This document shows, piece after piece, positions 7,390-14,583 of a DNA stretch of 17,005 bases. The stretch is from an uncultured Eubacteriales bacterium. GTDB lineage: Bacteria; Bacillota; Clostridia; Christensenellales; UBA1242. Under the pieces are notes generated by a model, which saw only the letters and a program-made list of their open reading frames with translations, was not told the DNA's origin and did no database searches. Location: NCBI GenBank assembly GCA_905187655.1, contig CAJJIV010000010.1:1-17005 (forward strand). Direction: 5' to 3'. Every line of letters begins with the position of its first letter. The stretch's first letter is position 1. A program made the position numbers and the translations under genes.

Positions 7390-8910
7390 GTGAAAGTTAA
7401 TAGATACAAATCTGTTGCACTTTTAACAGCTTTTTCTTTTTTAGGAAAAATTGTAGGTGCATTTTACAAAATTGTTCTTATAGCAATTGTTGGGGCAGTT
7501 GGTATTGGGTATTACCAACTTGCTTTTCCTGTATTTGTGTTTTTGTTTACATTTGTAAGCAGTGGAATGAGTACTAGTTTGACTGTTATGATAGCAGAAA
7601 ATAAAATAGACAAAAACAAATCATATTCTATTTTTAGGTATGCTAATAAGGTTGTTTTATTTTGGTCTGTGGTGTCGGGAATAGTACTTGTTATAATTGC
7701 GCCATACTTGGCAAGATTTCAGGGAAATAAAATTATTACACCTATATATTATGTGGTTGCAGTTGCAAGTTTAGGTGTTAATATTTTAAACAATTTTAAA
7801 GCATACCTAAGAGGTAGAGAAAATACTGGAAGTTATATAGTTGCAGATACAATTGAGCAAATTGCCAAATTTATCTTCTCAGTTTTATTTGCATTATTGC
7901 TCATAAATCAAGGTGTTATTATTGCTTGCATTGGAATTTTTGCAGGCATTGGGCTTAGTTGTTTTGTTACAATTTTCTATTTATATATTTTTGTATTTGC
8001 AAAAGAGTGTAAAAATGTTTCAATTATAAAATTAGACAAGCAAGAAAAGAGTAAATTAATAAACTTTACACTGCTTGCAATGATTACAACTTTAATTTTC
8101 CCTGCCGTACAATTTATTGATTCAGTAATTATTGTAAACCTTTTGCAACGAGCAGGAGAGTCAAGTATTGGTGCAACAATTTTATTTGGACTTAGCAAGG
8201 GTACGGTTTCTGCTTTGTTAAATATAGTAAATTGTATTTTAATTCCTATTGAATTTTTATTTTTGCCAAACCTGGTAGAATTGTCTTGTTGTCAGCAACA
8301 GAAGGAAAGCAGTAGAAAAGTAATTGACATTGTTTTAATGGTTACAGTGCCAATTGCAAGTGGATTTTTTTTCTTTTCTAATGAAGTTATAACTTTGCTT
8401 TACTCAAGGACCTTTACGGCTGAAGAAATTTTAGTTGCAGGAAAATTGCTTAAAATTGGGTCATTGGGGCTGATTTTCTCTTCAGTTGCATCTATGCAAA
8501 ATATTATTTTTCAGGGAATAAGAAAGTTGCAATATTCCATTTATTCTTTGCTTGTTGCATCGGTGTCTAAACTTGTATTTGAAGTGTTTTTAATTGGCAG
8601 ATTATCTATTTACGCAACTGAACTATCAGGTATCTTATTTTACTTGGTTTTGGCTCTCTTTAATTTTATATTTCTTTATAAAGAAAAGTTTGAAGTATCT
8701 AGTCCAATTAAAATTCCAATTATTGGCGTAGGTATATTATTTGGAGTGGTTGCAAGGTTATTATATTCTTTTTGGTCGGCAGGCGTTTATTCTGCACTTA
8801 AGTTTGTAGTTTCTGTTGTAATAGTCTTTATTTCGTTTGTTTTAGTTATTGGTGGAATTGGTTTTCTTTATAAGACAAAAGAAGGAAAGAGAAAAAAAGC
8901 CCAAATTTAA
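7390..8910 (+). CDS. SpoVB/MurJ-superfamily lipid-linked saccharide flippase
   Basis: A 506-residue polytopic membrane protein with roughly 12-14 hydrophobic helices, the normal size of the MATE-like MOP superfamily. The N-terminus (LTAFSFLGKIVGAFYKIVL, then VGIGYYQLAFPVFVF and FVSSGMSTSLTVMIAEN) is characteristic of the SpoVB / polysaccharide-biosynthesis branch, which moves undecaprenyl-linked sugars across the membrane. It could serve peptidoglycan lipid II or another envelope polymer; sequence alone does not decide. The start is GTG at 7390: an in-frame TAA at 7366 leaves no upstream start, and no ATG follows for many codons. The nearest Shine-Dalgarno-like AAGG is only 2 bases before GTG, which suggests weak initiation or coupling to the gene upstream. 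The following hup gene repeats a clostridial spoVB-mazG-hup order with mazG absent. Confidence 0.85.
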   Translation: MKVNRYKSVALLTAFSFLGKIVGAFYKIVLIAIVGAVGIGYYQLAFPVFVFLFTFVSSGMSTSLTVMIAENKIDKNKSYSIFRYANKVVLFWSVVSGIVLVIIAPYLARFQGNKIITPIYYVVAVASLGVNILNNFKAYLRGRENTGSYIVADTIEQIAKFIFSVLFALLLINQGVIIACIGIFAGIGLSCFVTIFYLYIFVFAKECKNVSIIKLDKQEKSKLINFTLLAMITTLIFPAVQFIDSVIIVNLLQRAGESSIGATILFGLSKGTVSALLNIVNCILIPIEFLFLPNLVELSCCQQQKESSRKVIDIVLMVTVPIASGFFFFSNEVITLLYSRTFTAEEILVAGKLLKIGSLGLIFSSVASMQNIIFQGIRKLQYSIYSLLVASVSKLVFEVFLIGRLSIYATELSGILFYLVLALFNFIFLYKEKFEVSSPIKIPIIGVGILFGVVARLLYSFWSAGVYSALKFVVSVVIVFISFVLVIGGIGFLYKTKEGKRKKAQI

Positions 8911-8967
8911 GTCTTTTTGTATAAAATTTAATTGGTTGGAAATTATTCTTTTATAAGGAGAATTATT

Positions 8968-9243
8968 ATGAATAAAAACGATTTAATTAAAGGAATTTCA
9001 GAAAAATCTAGTTTAACACAAAAGGAAGCAAAAGAAGCACTATTTGCGATTGCTGGACTTATTAAAGAAAGTTTATCTAAGGGTGATGAAGTAAAACTTA
9101 CCGGCTTTGGAAAGTTTGAAGTTAAACAAAGAAGTAAACGCACAACAATTAATCCACAAACCAAGCAAAAAATTATTATTCCTGCAACTCGTGTTGCTTC
9201 TTTTAAGGCAGGAAAGGAACTTAAACAAGCAGTAACAAAATAG
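8968..9243 (+). CDS. hup: HU family DNA-binding protein
   Basis: A 91-residue histone-like protein that binds and bends DNA as a dimer in the nucleoid. The start is ATG 8968, preceded by AAGGAG (8955-8960). An in-frame ATG at 8932 would add 12 residues but has no ribosome site and does not fit the family, whose members begin M-N-K-x-D/E-L. The protein shows the full HU layout: two N-terminal helices (3-40), GFGKFEVKQRSKR entering the DNA-binding arm (47-59), NPQT at the arm tip, and the return strand IPATRVASFKAGKELK. The usual Gly after NPQT is Lys here. No convincing promoter is visible in the 57 bases before it, so it may be read from the flippase transcript. Confidence 0.95.
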   Translation: MNKNDLIKGISEKSSLTQKEAKEALFAIAGLIKESLSKGDEVKLTGFGKFEVKQRSKRTTINPQTKQKIIIPATRVASFKAGKELKQAVTK

Positions 9244-9285
9244 CATTTGACTTATTTTGACCTTAAAAAATGATTAACAATCTAT

Positions 9286-9313
9286 TGTGTTTGTTCAATT
9301 ATTGTAGTATCAT
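9286..9313 (+). promoter_or_regulatory. Weak candidate promoter giving a leaderless dus mRNA
   Basis: TTGTGT (9286-9291), 16 bases, then TATCAT (9308-9313). Transcription would start at about 9320-9321, which is the ATG itself. The -35 matches only 3/6, so this rests mainly on the -10 and on the missing ribosome site. Confidence 0.25.
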
Positions 9314-9320
9314 ATTTTAT

Positions 9321-10274
9321 ATGAATAAGAACGAGCAGATTAAAAAATTATTTTCTAAAAAGGTACTGTGTTTAGCACCAATGGCGGGTTATACCGACAT
9401 TGGTTTTCGCTATTTATGTAAAAAATACGGTGCTGATTTAGTCTTTACCGAAATGATTAGTGCAAAGGCAATTTGCCATAATAGTAAGCGAACTTTTGAT
9501 ATGATGCAGATTACTGAATTTGAAAAGCCAGTTGTCTTACAACTTTTTGGACATAACCCAGAAGATTTTAAACAAGCACTTTTAAATGAGCATACTTTTA
9601 AATTTGACTTTATTGATATTAATATGGGGTGTCCTGCACCTAAAATTTTTAAAAATGGAGATGGCTCAGCTCTTTTAGAAGATATTAACACAGCAAAAAG
9701 CATTATTGAAGCAGTTGTGAGTAGTACTGACAAGCCAGTTTCAGTTAAGTTCAGAAGTGGTGTAACCGAAGATAAAATTATTGCGGTGGAATTTGCAAAG
9801 ATGTGCGAACAGGCTGGAGCTTCTTTTATTACAATTCACCCAAGGACAAGAAACCAAGGCTATGCGGGGGAGTCTGATTGGGAAATAGTTAAGGAAGTTG
9901 TTAATGCAGTTAATATTCCCGTAGTTGCAAGTGGAGACTGCTTGACTTACCTTGACTTTAAATATTTAACTGAAAATTGTGGTGCAAGTGGAGTTATGAT
10001 TGGCAGGGGGGCTATGGGCAAGCCTGAAATTTTTTGGCAAATAAAAAATTGCACCATGGATGGTGTTTCAAATAAAGAAAAGAAAGAACAAATTTTAACG
10101 CACATTAGTATATTGTCTAGTCATTTTAATGAAAAATTTGTATCGGCAACTATTAAAAAGCATATTGCTTGTTATCTTAAAAAACTTAAAGTTAGTTCAG
10201 CAACTATTGTAGAAGCCTTGAAACTGGATTCTGTGGCAGAAATAGTTGAATTTATTCAAAATATTAAAATTTAA
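9321..10274 (+). CDS. dusB: tRNA-dihydrouridine synthase (DusB/NifR3 type)
   Basis: A 317-residue FMN- and NADPH-dependent enzyme that reduces uridines in tRNA to dihydrouridine. It shows the full TIM-barrel motif series: LAPMAGYTDIGFRYLCKKYG (18-37), TEMISAKA, LFGHNPEDF, and DINMGCPAPK with the catalytic Cys104. KNGDGSALL, VKFRSG, IHPRTRNQGYAG, VASGDC and VMIGRGAMGKPEIFWQI follow. These match the TIGR00737-like branch (NifR3/DusB), though its tRNA position cannot be fixed from sequence. I chose ATG 9321 because it gives the usual N-terminus; an in-frame ATG at 9270 would add 17 hydrophobic residues and has no ribosome site. No Shine-Dalgarno precedes 9321 either, so the mRNA may be leaderless. 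Confidence 0.93.
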   Translation: MNKNEQIKKLFSKKVLCLAPMAGYTDIGFRYLCKKYGADLVFTEMISAKAICHNSKRTFDMMQITEFEKPVVLQLFGHNPEDFKQALLNEHTFKFDFIDINMGCPAPKIFKNGDGSALLEDINTAKSIIEAVVSSTDKPVSVKFRSGVTEDKIIAVEFAKMCEQAGASFITIHPRTRNQGYAGESDWEIVKEVVNAVNIPVVASGDCLTYLDFKYLTENCGASGVMIGRGAMGKPEIFWQIKNCTMDGVSNKEKKEQILTHISILSSHFNEKFVSATIKKHIACYLKKLKVSSATIVEALKLDSVAEIVEFIQNIKI

Positions 10275-10289
10275 ACATATATTATTAAT

Positions 10290-10319
10290 TTGACAACTAT
10301 ATAAAAATAATGTTAAAAT
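10290..10319 (+). promoter_or_regulatory. Promoter of the pgk-tpiA unit
   Basis: TTGACA (10290-10295), an 18-base spacer, and TAAAAT (10314-10319) preceded by TG (10311-10312), an extended -10. The ribosome site AAGGAG (10337-10342) precedes ATG 10353 by 10 bases. Confidence 0.7.
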
Positions 10320-10352
10320 TAAAGGGATAAAATAAAAAGGAGTAGTCTTTTT

Positions 10353-11537
10353 ATGGATAAAAAAACCTTTAAAGATATTGATGTTGCCGGAAAAAAAGTT
10401 TTGGTTAGAGTAGACTTTAATGTTCCGGTTGATGATAAAAATAATATAATTGATGATACCAGAATTGTTGCTGCAATTCCCACAATAAAATACCTTATAA
10501 ATAATAATGCAAAAATTATTCTTTGCTCGCATTTTGGAAGACCAAATGGTGTATACAACGAAAATCTTTCAATGAAAATTGTTCTCCCTACATTAAATAG
10601 ATTGTTAGGTCAAGAAGTTAAAATGGCTACCGATGTTGTTGGTGAATCGGCGAAAAACTTGGCATCTTCGCTTAAAGAAGGTGAGGTAATGCTACTTGAA
10701 AATGTAAGATTTCATAAAGAAGAAGAAGAAAATGACGAAGCATTTTCTAAACAGCTTGCTTCACTTGCCGATATATTTGTTCTTGATGCGTTTGGCACTG
10801 CACATCGTGCACATGCATCTACGGCAGGAGTTGCGAGGTATATTCCCGCAGTTGCAGGCTTTTTAGTTACTAAAGAAGTTACCGAGATTGAAAAGGTAAC
10901 AAAAAATCCTGAACGACCTTGTGTTGTGATTTTTGGTGGCAAAAAGGTTTCAGATAAAATTGGTGTTATCTCTGCATTTATGGATAAAGCCAATACCATT
11001 TTAATTGGTGGAGCAATGGCGTTTACTTTTATTGTTGCTCAGGGTGGAGAAATTGGTTTAAGTAGGTATGAAAAAGATAAAATTGATGTTGCAAAACAAA
11101 TTTTGGAACTAGCAGATAAGAAGAATGTTAAAATCCTGTTACCAGTGGATGTAGTTGTAACCAAAGAATTTACACCTAACGCAAGAACAAAAGTCGTTAA
11201 GGCAAATAAAATTCCTGCTGATTGCCAGAGTATGGACATTGGTCCTAAGACAAGGAAACTTTTTGCAAGCGAAATAAAAAATGCAAAGACTGTTGTATGG
11301 AATGGACCACTTGGTGTTTATGAATTTAAAAAATTTAAGAAAGGCACAATAGCAATAGCAAAGGCAATTGCAAAAAGTGGTGCAATAAGTATAGTTGGTG
11401 GTGGAGATAGTGCCGCTGCTGTAAAAGAGTCTGGCTATGCTGATAAAATTACTCATATTTCTACTGGTGGTGGTGCAACACTTGAGTTTTTGGAAGGTAA
11501 AACACTTCCGGGAATTGCGATGCTTAATGATAAATAA
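10353..11537 (+). CDS. pgk: Phosphoglycerate kinase
   Basis: A 394-residue, full-length glycolytic enzyme that transfers a phosphate from 1,3-bisphosphoglycerate to ADP. Motifs in order are VRVDFNVP near the N-terminus (substrate site), DDTRIVAAIPTI, SHFGRP (basic patch), LLENVRFHKEEE, and DAFGTAHRAHAS. The C-terminal nucleotide domain has VIFGGKKVSDKI, WNGPLGVYE, GGGDSAAAV and STGGGATLEFLEGKTLPGI. The GGAKVSDK segment usual in the family reads GGKKVSDK here, a mild oddity. It is the first gene of a two-gene unit with tpiA, which starts 18 bases after its stop. Glyceraldehyde-3-phosphate dehydrogenase, often just upstream in Clostridia, is not in the window. Confidence 0.97.
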   Translation: MDKKTFKDIDVAGKKVLVRVDFNVPVDDKNNIIDDTRIVAAIPTIKYLINNNAKIILCSHFGRPNGVYNENLSMKIVLPTLNRLLGQEVKMATDVVGESAKNLASSLKEGEVMLLENVRFHKEEEENDEAFSKQLASLADIFVLDAFGTAHRAHASTAGVARYIPAVAGFLVTKEVTEIEKVTKNPERPCVVIFGGKKVSDKIGVISAFMDKANTILIGGAMAFTFIVAQGGEIGLSRYEKDKIDVAKQILELADKKNVKILLPVDVVVTKEFTPNARTKVVKANKIPADCQSMDIGPKTRKLFASEIKNAKTVVWNGPLGVYEFKKFKKGTIAIAKAIAKSGAISIVGGGDSAAAVKESGYADKITHISTGGGATLEFLEGKTLPGIAMLNDK

Positions 11538-11555
11538 AATATAAAGAGGGTTAAT

Positions 11556-12317
11556 ATGAAAAGATATTTGATTGCCGGCAATTTTAAAATGAATAAAACA
11601 ATTTCTGAAACCGCTGAGTATGTTAATGAATTATTAAAATTAGTTCCTAAAACAAAAAACGATGTTGTAATTTGTCCGCAGTACCTTGCACTTGAACAAA
11701 GTGTAAAATTAACAGAAGGCTCAGTGGTTAAAGTTGGTGCTCAAAATATGCATTGGGAGCAAAACGGTGTTTATACTGGCGAAATTAGTGCTGAGATGCT
11801 AAAAGAAATTGGTGTTCAATATGTTATTATTGGGCATAGCTCTAGGAGAGAAAATGACAACGAGACTGATGACAAGGTAAACAAAAAACTTATAAAAGCA
11901 CTAGAAGTTGGACTTATTCCTATTTTATGCGTTGGCGAAACAAAAAAGGAGCGAGCACAAAATCGCACCTATCGTGTACTTAAAAAACAATTGTTACTAG
12001 ATTTTGATGGTATAACTAATCCTGAAAGAGTCGTTGTTGCGTATGAACCTCTGTGGGCGATTAGTGATGGTAAAACGCCAGCACCTACCCCAACAGGTGC
12101 AGAAATATCTGCAGTAAATAGTGGCATAAAACGTGTTTTAAGGCAGATGTATGGTGCTGAAGTTGTTAAAAAAATGCGAATTTTATATGGCGGAAGTGTT
12201 AGTCCATCAAATGCTGCTCAAATTATGGCAGAGCGAAGTGTAAATGGTGTTCTAGTTGGTGGTGCTTGCTTAAATGCTGAAAAGTTTGCAAGTATTGTAA
12301 AATCTATAATGAAATAA
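11556..12317 (+). CDS. tpiA: Triosephosphate isomerase with an altered active-site motif
   Basis: A 253-residue, full-length TIM-barrel enzyme that interconverts dihydroxyacetone phosphate and glyceraldehyde 3-phosphate. The catalytic residues are present: Asn9 and Lys11 (GNFKMNK), His94 (IIGHSSRRE) and Glu164 (VAYEPLWAI). The phosphate-gripping loops YGGSVSPSNA (211-220) and VLVGGACL (232-239) are also present. The Glu that normally follows the His-Ser of the GHSERR motif is Ser96 here (codon TCT). The flexible lid, usually A-I-G-T-G-K-T, is AISDGKT (168-174), so two of its positions differ as well. The protein should still be active, but both changes are rare in positions usually held constant. 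A GAGGG ribosome site lies just before the ATG; transcription is shared with pgk. Confidence 0.95.
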   Translation: MKRYLIAGNFKMNKTISETAEYVNELLKLVPKTKNDVVICPQYLALEQSVKLTEGSVVKVGAQNMHWEQNGVYTGEISAEMLKEIGVQYVIIGHSSRRENDNETDDKVNKKLIKALEVGLIPILCVGETKKERAQNRTYRVLKKQLLLDFDGITNPERVVVAYEPLWAISDGKTPAPTPTGAEISAVNSGIKRVLRQMYGAEVVKKMRILYGGSVSPSNAAQIMAERSVNGVLVGGACLNAEKFASIVKSIMK

Positions 12318-12350
12318 AACTTTTAATTGCGGGCTTTTTATATATAACTA

Positions 12351-12379
12351 TTGAAATGTTTAAAATTTTATGTTATAAT
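12351..12379 (+). promoter_or_regulatory. Strong promoter of the 80-residue membrane protein gene
   Basis: TTGAAA (12351-12356), 17 bases, perfect TATAAT (12374-12379) with TG at 12371-12372 as an extended -10. It gives a short leader of about 16 bases before ATG 12403. There is no clear terminator between tpiA and this promoter. Confidence 0.83.
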
Positions 12380-12402
12380 TGTCCATGTAATTGGGGGACA
12401 TT

Positions 12403-12645
12403 ATGCATAATTTTCTTGGCGTTTTAAAAATGCTGTATTTTGTGCTAAAACAAAACGATGCAGAAAAAAACGAAACTATTTTAGGTATTGCTATTATGGC
12501 AATTGTTGGTTGTATTTTGTTATTTGATTTATTTAATAAATCGACTTTTGCTCCTAATAAGTTGTATAGAAAAATATTATTATTTTTTGCTTTTCTTGCC
12601 GTTTTTGTTTTTCTTGTTATGTACATAATTAAAATTTTAAGATAA
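12403..12645 (+). CDS. Small two-helix membrane protein of unknown function
   Basis: An 80-residue protein with a mixed N-terminal region (MHNFLGVLKMLYFVLKQNDA), a hydrophobic helix at about residues 27-43, a short basic loop (NKSTFAPNKLYRK) and a second helix at about 57-77. Start chosen as ATG 12403: GGGGGA at 12393-12398 is a well-placed Shine-Dalgarno for it. An in-frame TTG at 12391 would lie too close to the promoter and would overlap that site. I do not recognise a family. It sits between tpiA and secG with a strong promoter of its own. secG follows after about 70 bases with no terminator seen between, so a shared transcript is possible. Confidence 0.65.
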   Translation: MHNFLGVLKMLYFVLKQNDAEKNETILGIAIMAIVGCILLFDLFNKSTFAPNKLYRKILLFFAFLAVFVFLVMYIIKILR

Positions 12646-12715
12646 CAGTAATTAATATTTTGAAAGTAAATATTTAATTATAGAACAATTATTCTTGAAA
12701 TTTGTGGAGGTTAAA

Positions 12716-13051
12716 ATGAATTCTAGTTTATTTAGTTTATTAGCAGATAGTGCTGAAAAGGCAAGACCAGATTGGGTAGTTAAATCGTTCCCAATTATTA
12801 AATTGGTTTTAGTTTGTTTAATTTTGGTTTGTTCAATTTTTATGATCATTGCGGTGGTTTGTCAAGATGGTAATACAAATGGAATGACTGGTATTACTGC
12901 AGATACTAGTGACACTTTTTACAATCGTAATAAGGGTCAATCTATGCAAGGCAAAATTAAGAAGTGGATGGTAATTGATGCGATTGCTATTGTAGTTCTT
13001 TGTATTGCTTATTTAATTTTAAACACTATTTATTCTGGCGGATTGGTTTAA
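12716..13051 (+). CDS. secG: Preprotein translocase subunit SecG
   Basis: A 111-residue subunit of the SecYEG channel. It has two hydrophobic helices (about 25-48 and 85-105) joined by a conserved polar loop. That loop, VVCQDGNTNGMTGITADTSD (48-67) followed by FYNRNKGQ, matches the SecG pattern of Gln-x-Gly then Gly-x-x-Gly and an Ser/Thr-rich turn before helix 2. The start is ATG 12716, 5 bases after GGAGG (12706-12710); an in-frame ATG at 12695 would add 7 residues without a ribosome site. The N-terminal extension of about 24 residues before helix 1 is longer than in most SecG proteins. Placement downstream of pgk-tpiA is a common Gram-positive arrangement and supports the call. A perfect terminator follows. 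Confidence 0.85.
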   Translation: MNSSLFSLLADSAEKARPDWVVKSFPIIKLVLVCLILVCSIFMIIAVVCQDGNTNGMTGITADTSDTFYNRNKGQSMQGKIKKWMVIDAIAIVVLCIAYLILNTIYSGGLV

Positions 13052-13068
13052 TAAATTTGTATTTTATG

Positions 13069-13098
13069 CACCTAAACTTAAGTTTAGGTGTTTTTTTT
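13069..13098 (+). terminator. Intrinsic terminator after secG
   Basis: CACCTAAACTT and AAGTTTAGGTG (13069-13090) form an uninterrupted palindrome, followed by eight T (13091-13098). The central four bases would form the RNA loop. Confidence 0.92.
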
Positions 13099-13155
13099 GT
13101 ATAAAAATTATTATTTTTTAGCAAAATAATAGAAAAAAAGGAGTGGTATATTAAA

Positions 13156-13386
13156 ATGGCAATTGTAACCCTTATTGCAACTATAATTACAATAGTTGGT
13201 GCATGTAATTGGTTTTTGGTTGGAGTATTTACTTTTAACCTTATAACTTGGATTTTTGGTGCAGGCGTGTTTGCAAGAATAATTTATGCAATAGTTGGCA
13301 TTGCTGGCTTTTGGCTGATATTTATTCTTATTAAATACAAAGGCAAACTTGTTGCAGACAAACCCCAAAATGCAGAAACAAAATAG
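13156..13386 (+). CDS. DUF378 membrane protein (YuzA-like)
   Basis: A 76-residue protein with two or more hydrophobic helices. Its signature is typical of DUF378: VGACNWFLVGVFTFNLI (14-30), then FGAGVFARIIYAIVGIAGFW (35-54). The Asn-Trp pair in the first helix and the R-I-I-Y-x-x-V-G-x-A-G of the second are the conserved points of this family. Its function is unknown. The Shine-Dalgarno AAAGGAG (13137-13143) lies about 12 bases before the ATG, on the long side. The tail KPQNAETK is polar. It is a single-gene unit between two terminators. No convincing promoter is visible in the AT-rich gap before it. Confidence 0.85.
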   Translation: MAIVTLIATIITIVGACNWFLVGVFTFNLITWIFGAGVFARIIYAIVGIAGFWLIFILIKYKGKLVADKPQNAETK

Positions 13387-13405
13387 GGCGATTGCCCTAT
13401 TTTTT
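13381..13405 (+). terminator. Intrinsic terminator overlapping the DUF378 stop codon
   Basis: AAATAGGGC (13381-13389) and GCCCTATTT (13394-13402) pair around a GATT loop, and T's run to 13405. The stop TAG (13384-13386) lies inside the left arm, a compact arrangement. Confidence 0.88.
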
Positions 13406-13416
13406 ATTATTTTATT

Positions 13417-13444
13417 TTGATATGATTAATGTTTGTGATAAAAT
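13417..13444 (+). promoter_or_regulatory. Candidate promoter of the DUF1846 gene
   Basis: TTGATA (13417-13422), 16 bases, then TAAAAT (13439-13444), with TG at 13436-13437 making an extended -10. It lies about 30 bases before the start codon. Confidence 0.55.
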
Positions 13445-13474
13445 AATAATGGATTTTACAAAGGCGGAGTGGTT

Positions 13475-14488
13475 ATGGAAATTGGGTTTGACAACAACAA
13501 GTATTTACTTTTAGAGCGAAAACAAATTTTAAATCGTGTTAAAAAATTTGACAAAAAACTATATATTGAAGTTGGTGGTAAGATATTTGATGATTTGCAT
13601 GCTTCTAGAATTTTGCCAGGGTTTGAACCCGATGACAAAGTTAAAGTTCTTGAATCATTAAAAGATAAACTAGAAGTAATTTTGTGTATATCTGCCAAAC
13701 ACTTGCAACTTGGTAAACGCAGGGGAGATTATGGTATTACTTACGGTGAAGAAACTATAAGAATTATGAAAGAATTAAGAAATCGTGATATTGTGGTTTC
13801 AAATATTGTTATTACACTTTATGAAGGCGAACCAGAAGCAGATAAGTTTAAAAGTAAACTTGTAAGTATGGGAGAAACAGTTTATGTGCATAGTGTAATT
13901 AAAGGATATCCCGATGACTTAGATTATGTTGTATCTAAAGATGGGTATGGTAAAAATGAGTACATAAAAACCACAAAACCCATTGTTGTTGTCGCTGCAC
14001 CGGGTCCATGTTCTGGTAAACTTGCAACTTGTTTAACGCAACTTTATCATGAATATCAAATGGGCAACAATGCTGGTTATGCCAAATATGAATCCTTTCC
14101 CGTTTGGAACTTACCGCTTAATCATCCTGTTAATATTGCATATGAATCGGCAACAGCAGATCTATTTGATGTAAATGTTATAGATCCATTTCACAAAAAG
14201 GCTTATGGTATTGATGTTGTTAATTATAATCGCGATGTAGAAGCATTTCCTGTTTTAAACGAAATTTTAAGACGCATTATGGGTAAGTCTTGCTATAATA
14301 GTCCTACAGATATGGGAATTAATATGATAGGAATGGCAATTTCAGATGACAAAGTTGTTTGGAATGCGGGAGTTGATGAAATTAACCGCAGATACGAAAA
14401 GGGGTTGAGTGAATTTAAAAATTATAAAGATTATGATAAAATTATGGCAAGACTAAAAGAATTAAAAGACAGTGTGCACAAAAAATAA
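13475..14488 (+). CDS. DUF1846 (UPF0371) family protein lacking the usual C-terminal part
   Basis: A 337-residue cytoplasmic protein of the DUF1846 family. Landmarks are IGFDNNKYLLLERKQIL (3-19), LYIEVGGKIFDDLHASRILP (29-48), GFEPDDK, RRGDYGITY, KDGYGKNEYI, and the glycine-rich APGPCSGKLATCLTQLYHEY (175-194). Further on are ESFPVWNLPLNHPVN, the segment ADLFDVNVIDPFH, NYNRDVEAFP and SPTDMGINM. Family members I know of are about 490-510 residues, so about 150 residues are missing at the C-terminus. The stop is followed directly by a terminator and I see no continuation in another frame. The biochemical role of the family is not established. Start chosen as ATG 13475 because GGAG (13466-13469) is correctly spaced for it; GTG 13469 is the alternative. 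Confidence 0.85.
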   Translation: MEIGFDNNKYLLLERKQILNRVKKFDKKLYIEVGGKIFDDLHASRILPGFEPDDKVKVLESLKDKLEVILCISAKHLQLGKRRGDYGITYGEETIRIMKELRNRDIVVSNIVITLYEGEPEADKFKSKLVSMGETVYVHSVIKGYPDDLDYVVSKDGYGKNEYIKTTKPIVVVAAPGPCSGKLATCLTQLYHEYQMGNNAGYAKYESFPVWNLPLNHPVNIAYESATADLFDVNVIDPFHKKAYGIDVVNYNRDVEAFPVLNEILRRIMGKSCYNSPTDMGINMIGMAISDDKVVWNAGVDEINRRYEKGLSEFKNYKDYDKIMARLKELKDSVHKK

Positions 14489-14527
14489 TTTTTGTTATAT
14501 AAGTGTCATTGTAAAAATATCAAAATA

Positions 14528-14565
14528 AAAAGGACTTTATTAAATGTAATAAAGTCCTTTTATTT
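14528..14565. terminator. Bidirectional terminator between convergent genes
   Basis: A perfect 15-bp stem (14528-14542 with 14547-14561, loop AATG) is flanked by A's on the left and T's on the right. It can stop transcription from both the DUF1846 gene and the opposite-strand kinase gene at 14584. Confidence 0.88.
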
Positions 14566-14583
14566 TAAAATATAGAGCAAAAA

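Noticed and set aside
8932..8967. Upstream in-frame ATG for hup adding 12 residues
   Set aside because: No ribosome site before it, while AAGGAG is well spaced for ATG 8968, which also gives the normal HU N-terminus.
12318..12350. GCGGGCTTTTTAT after tpiA as a terminator
   Set aside because: It has the T-run but I find no complementary upstream arm for GCGGGC.
12391..12402. TTG start adding four residues to the 80-residue membrane protein
   Set aside because: It overlaps the GGGGGA stretch that serves as the ribosome site for ATG 12403.
13469..13474. GTG start adding two residues to the DUF1846 protein
   Set aside because: GGAG is too close to it and is correctly spaced for ATG 13475, which matches the family start (M-x-I-G-F-D-N).
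14489..14527. Possible frameshifted remainder of the DUF1846 C-terminal part
   Set aside because: Only 39 bases precede the terminator and no family motif can be read in any frame.
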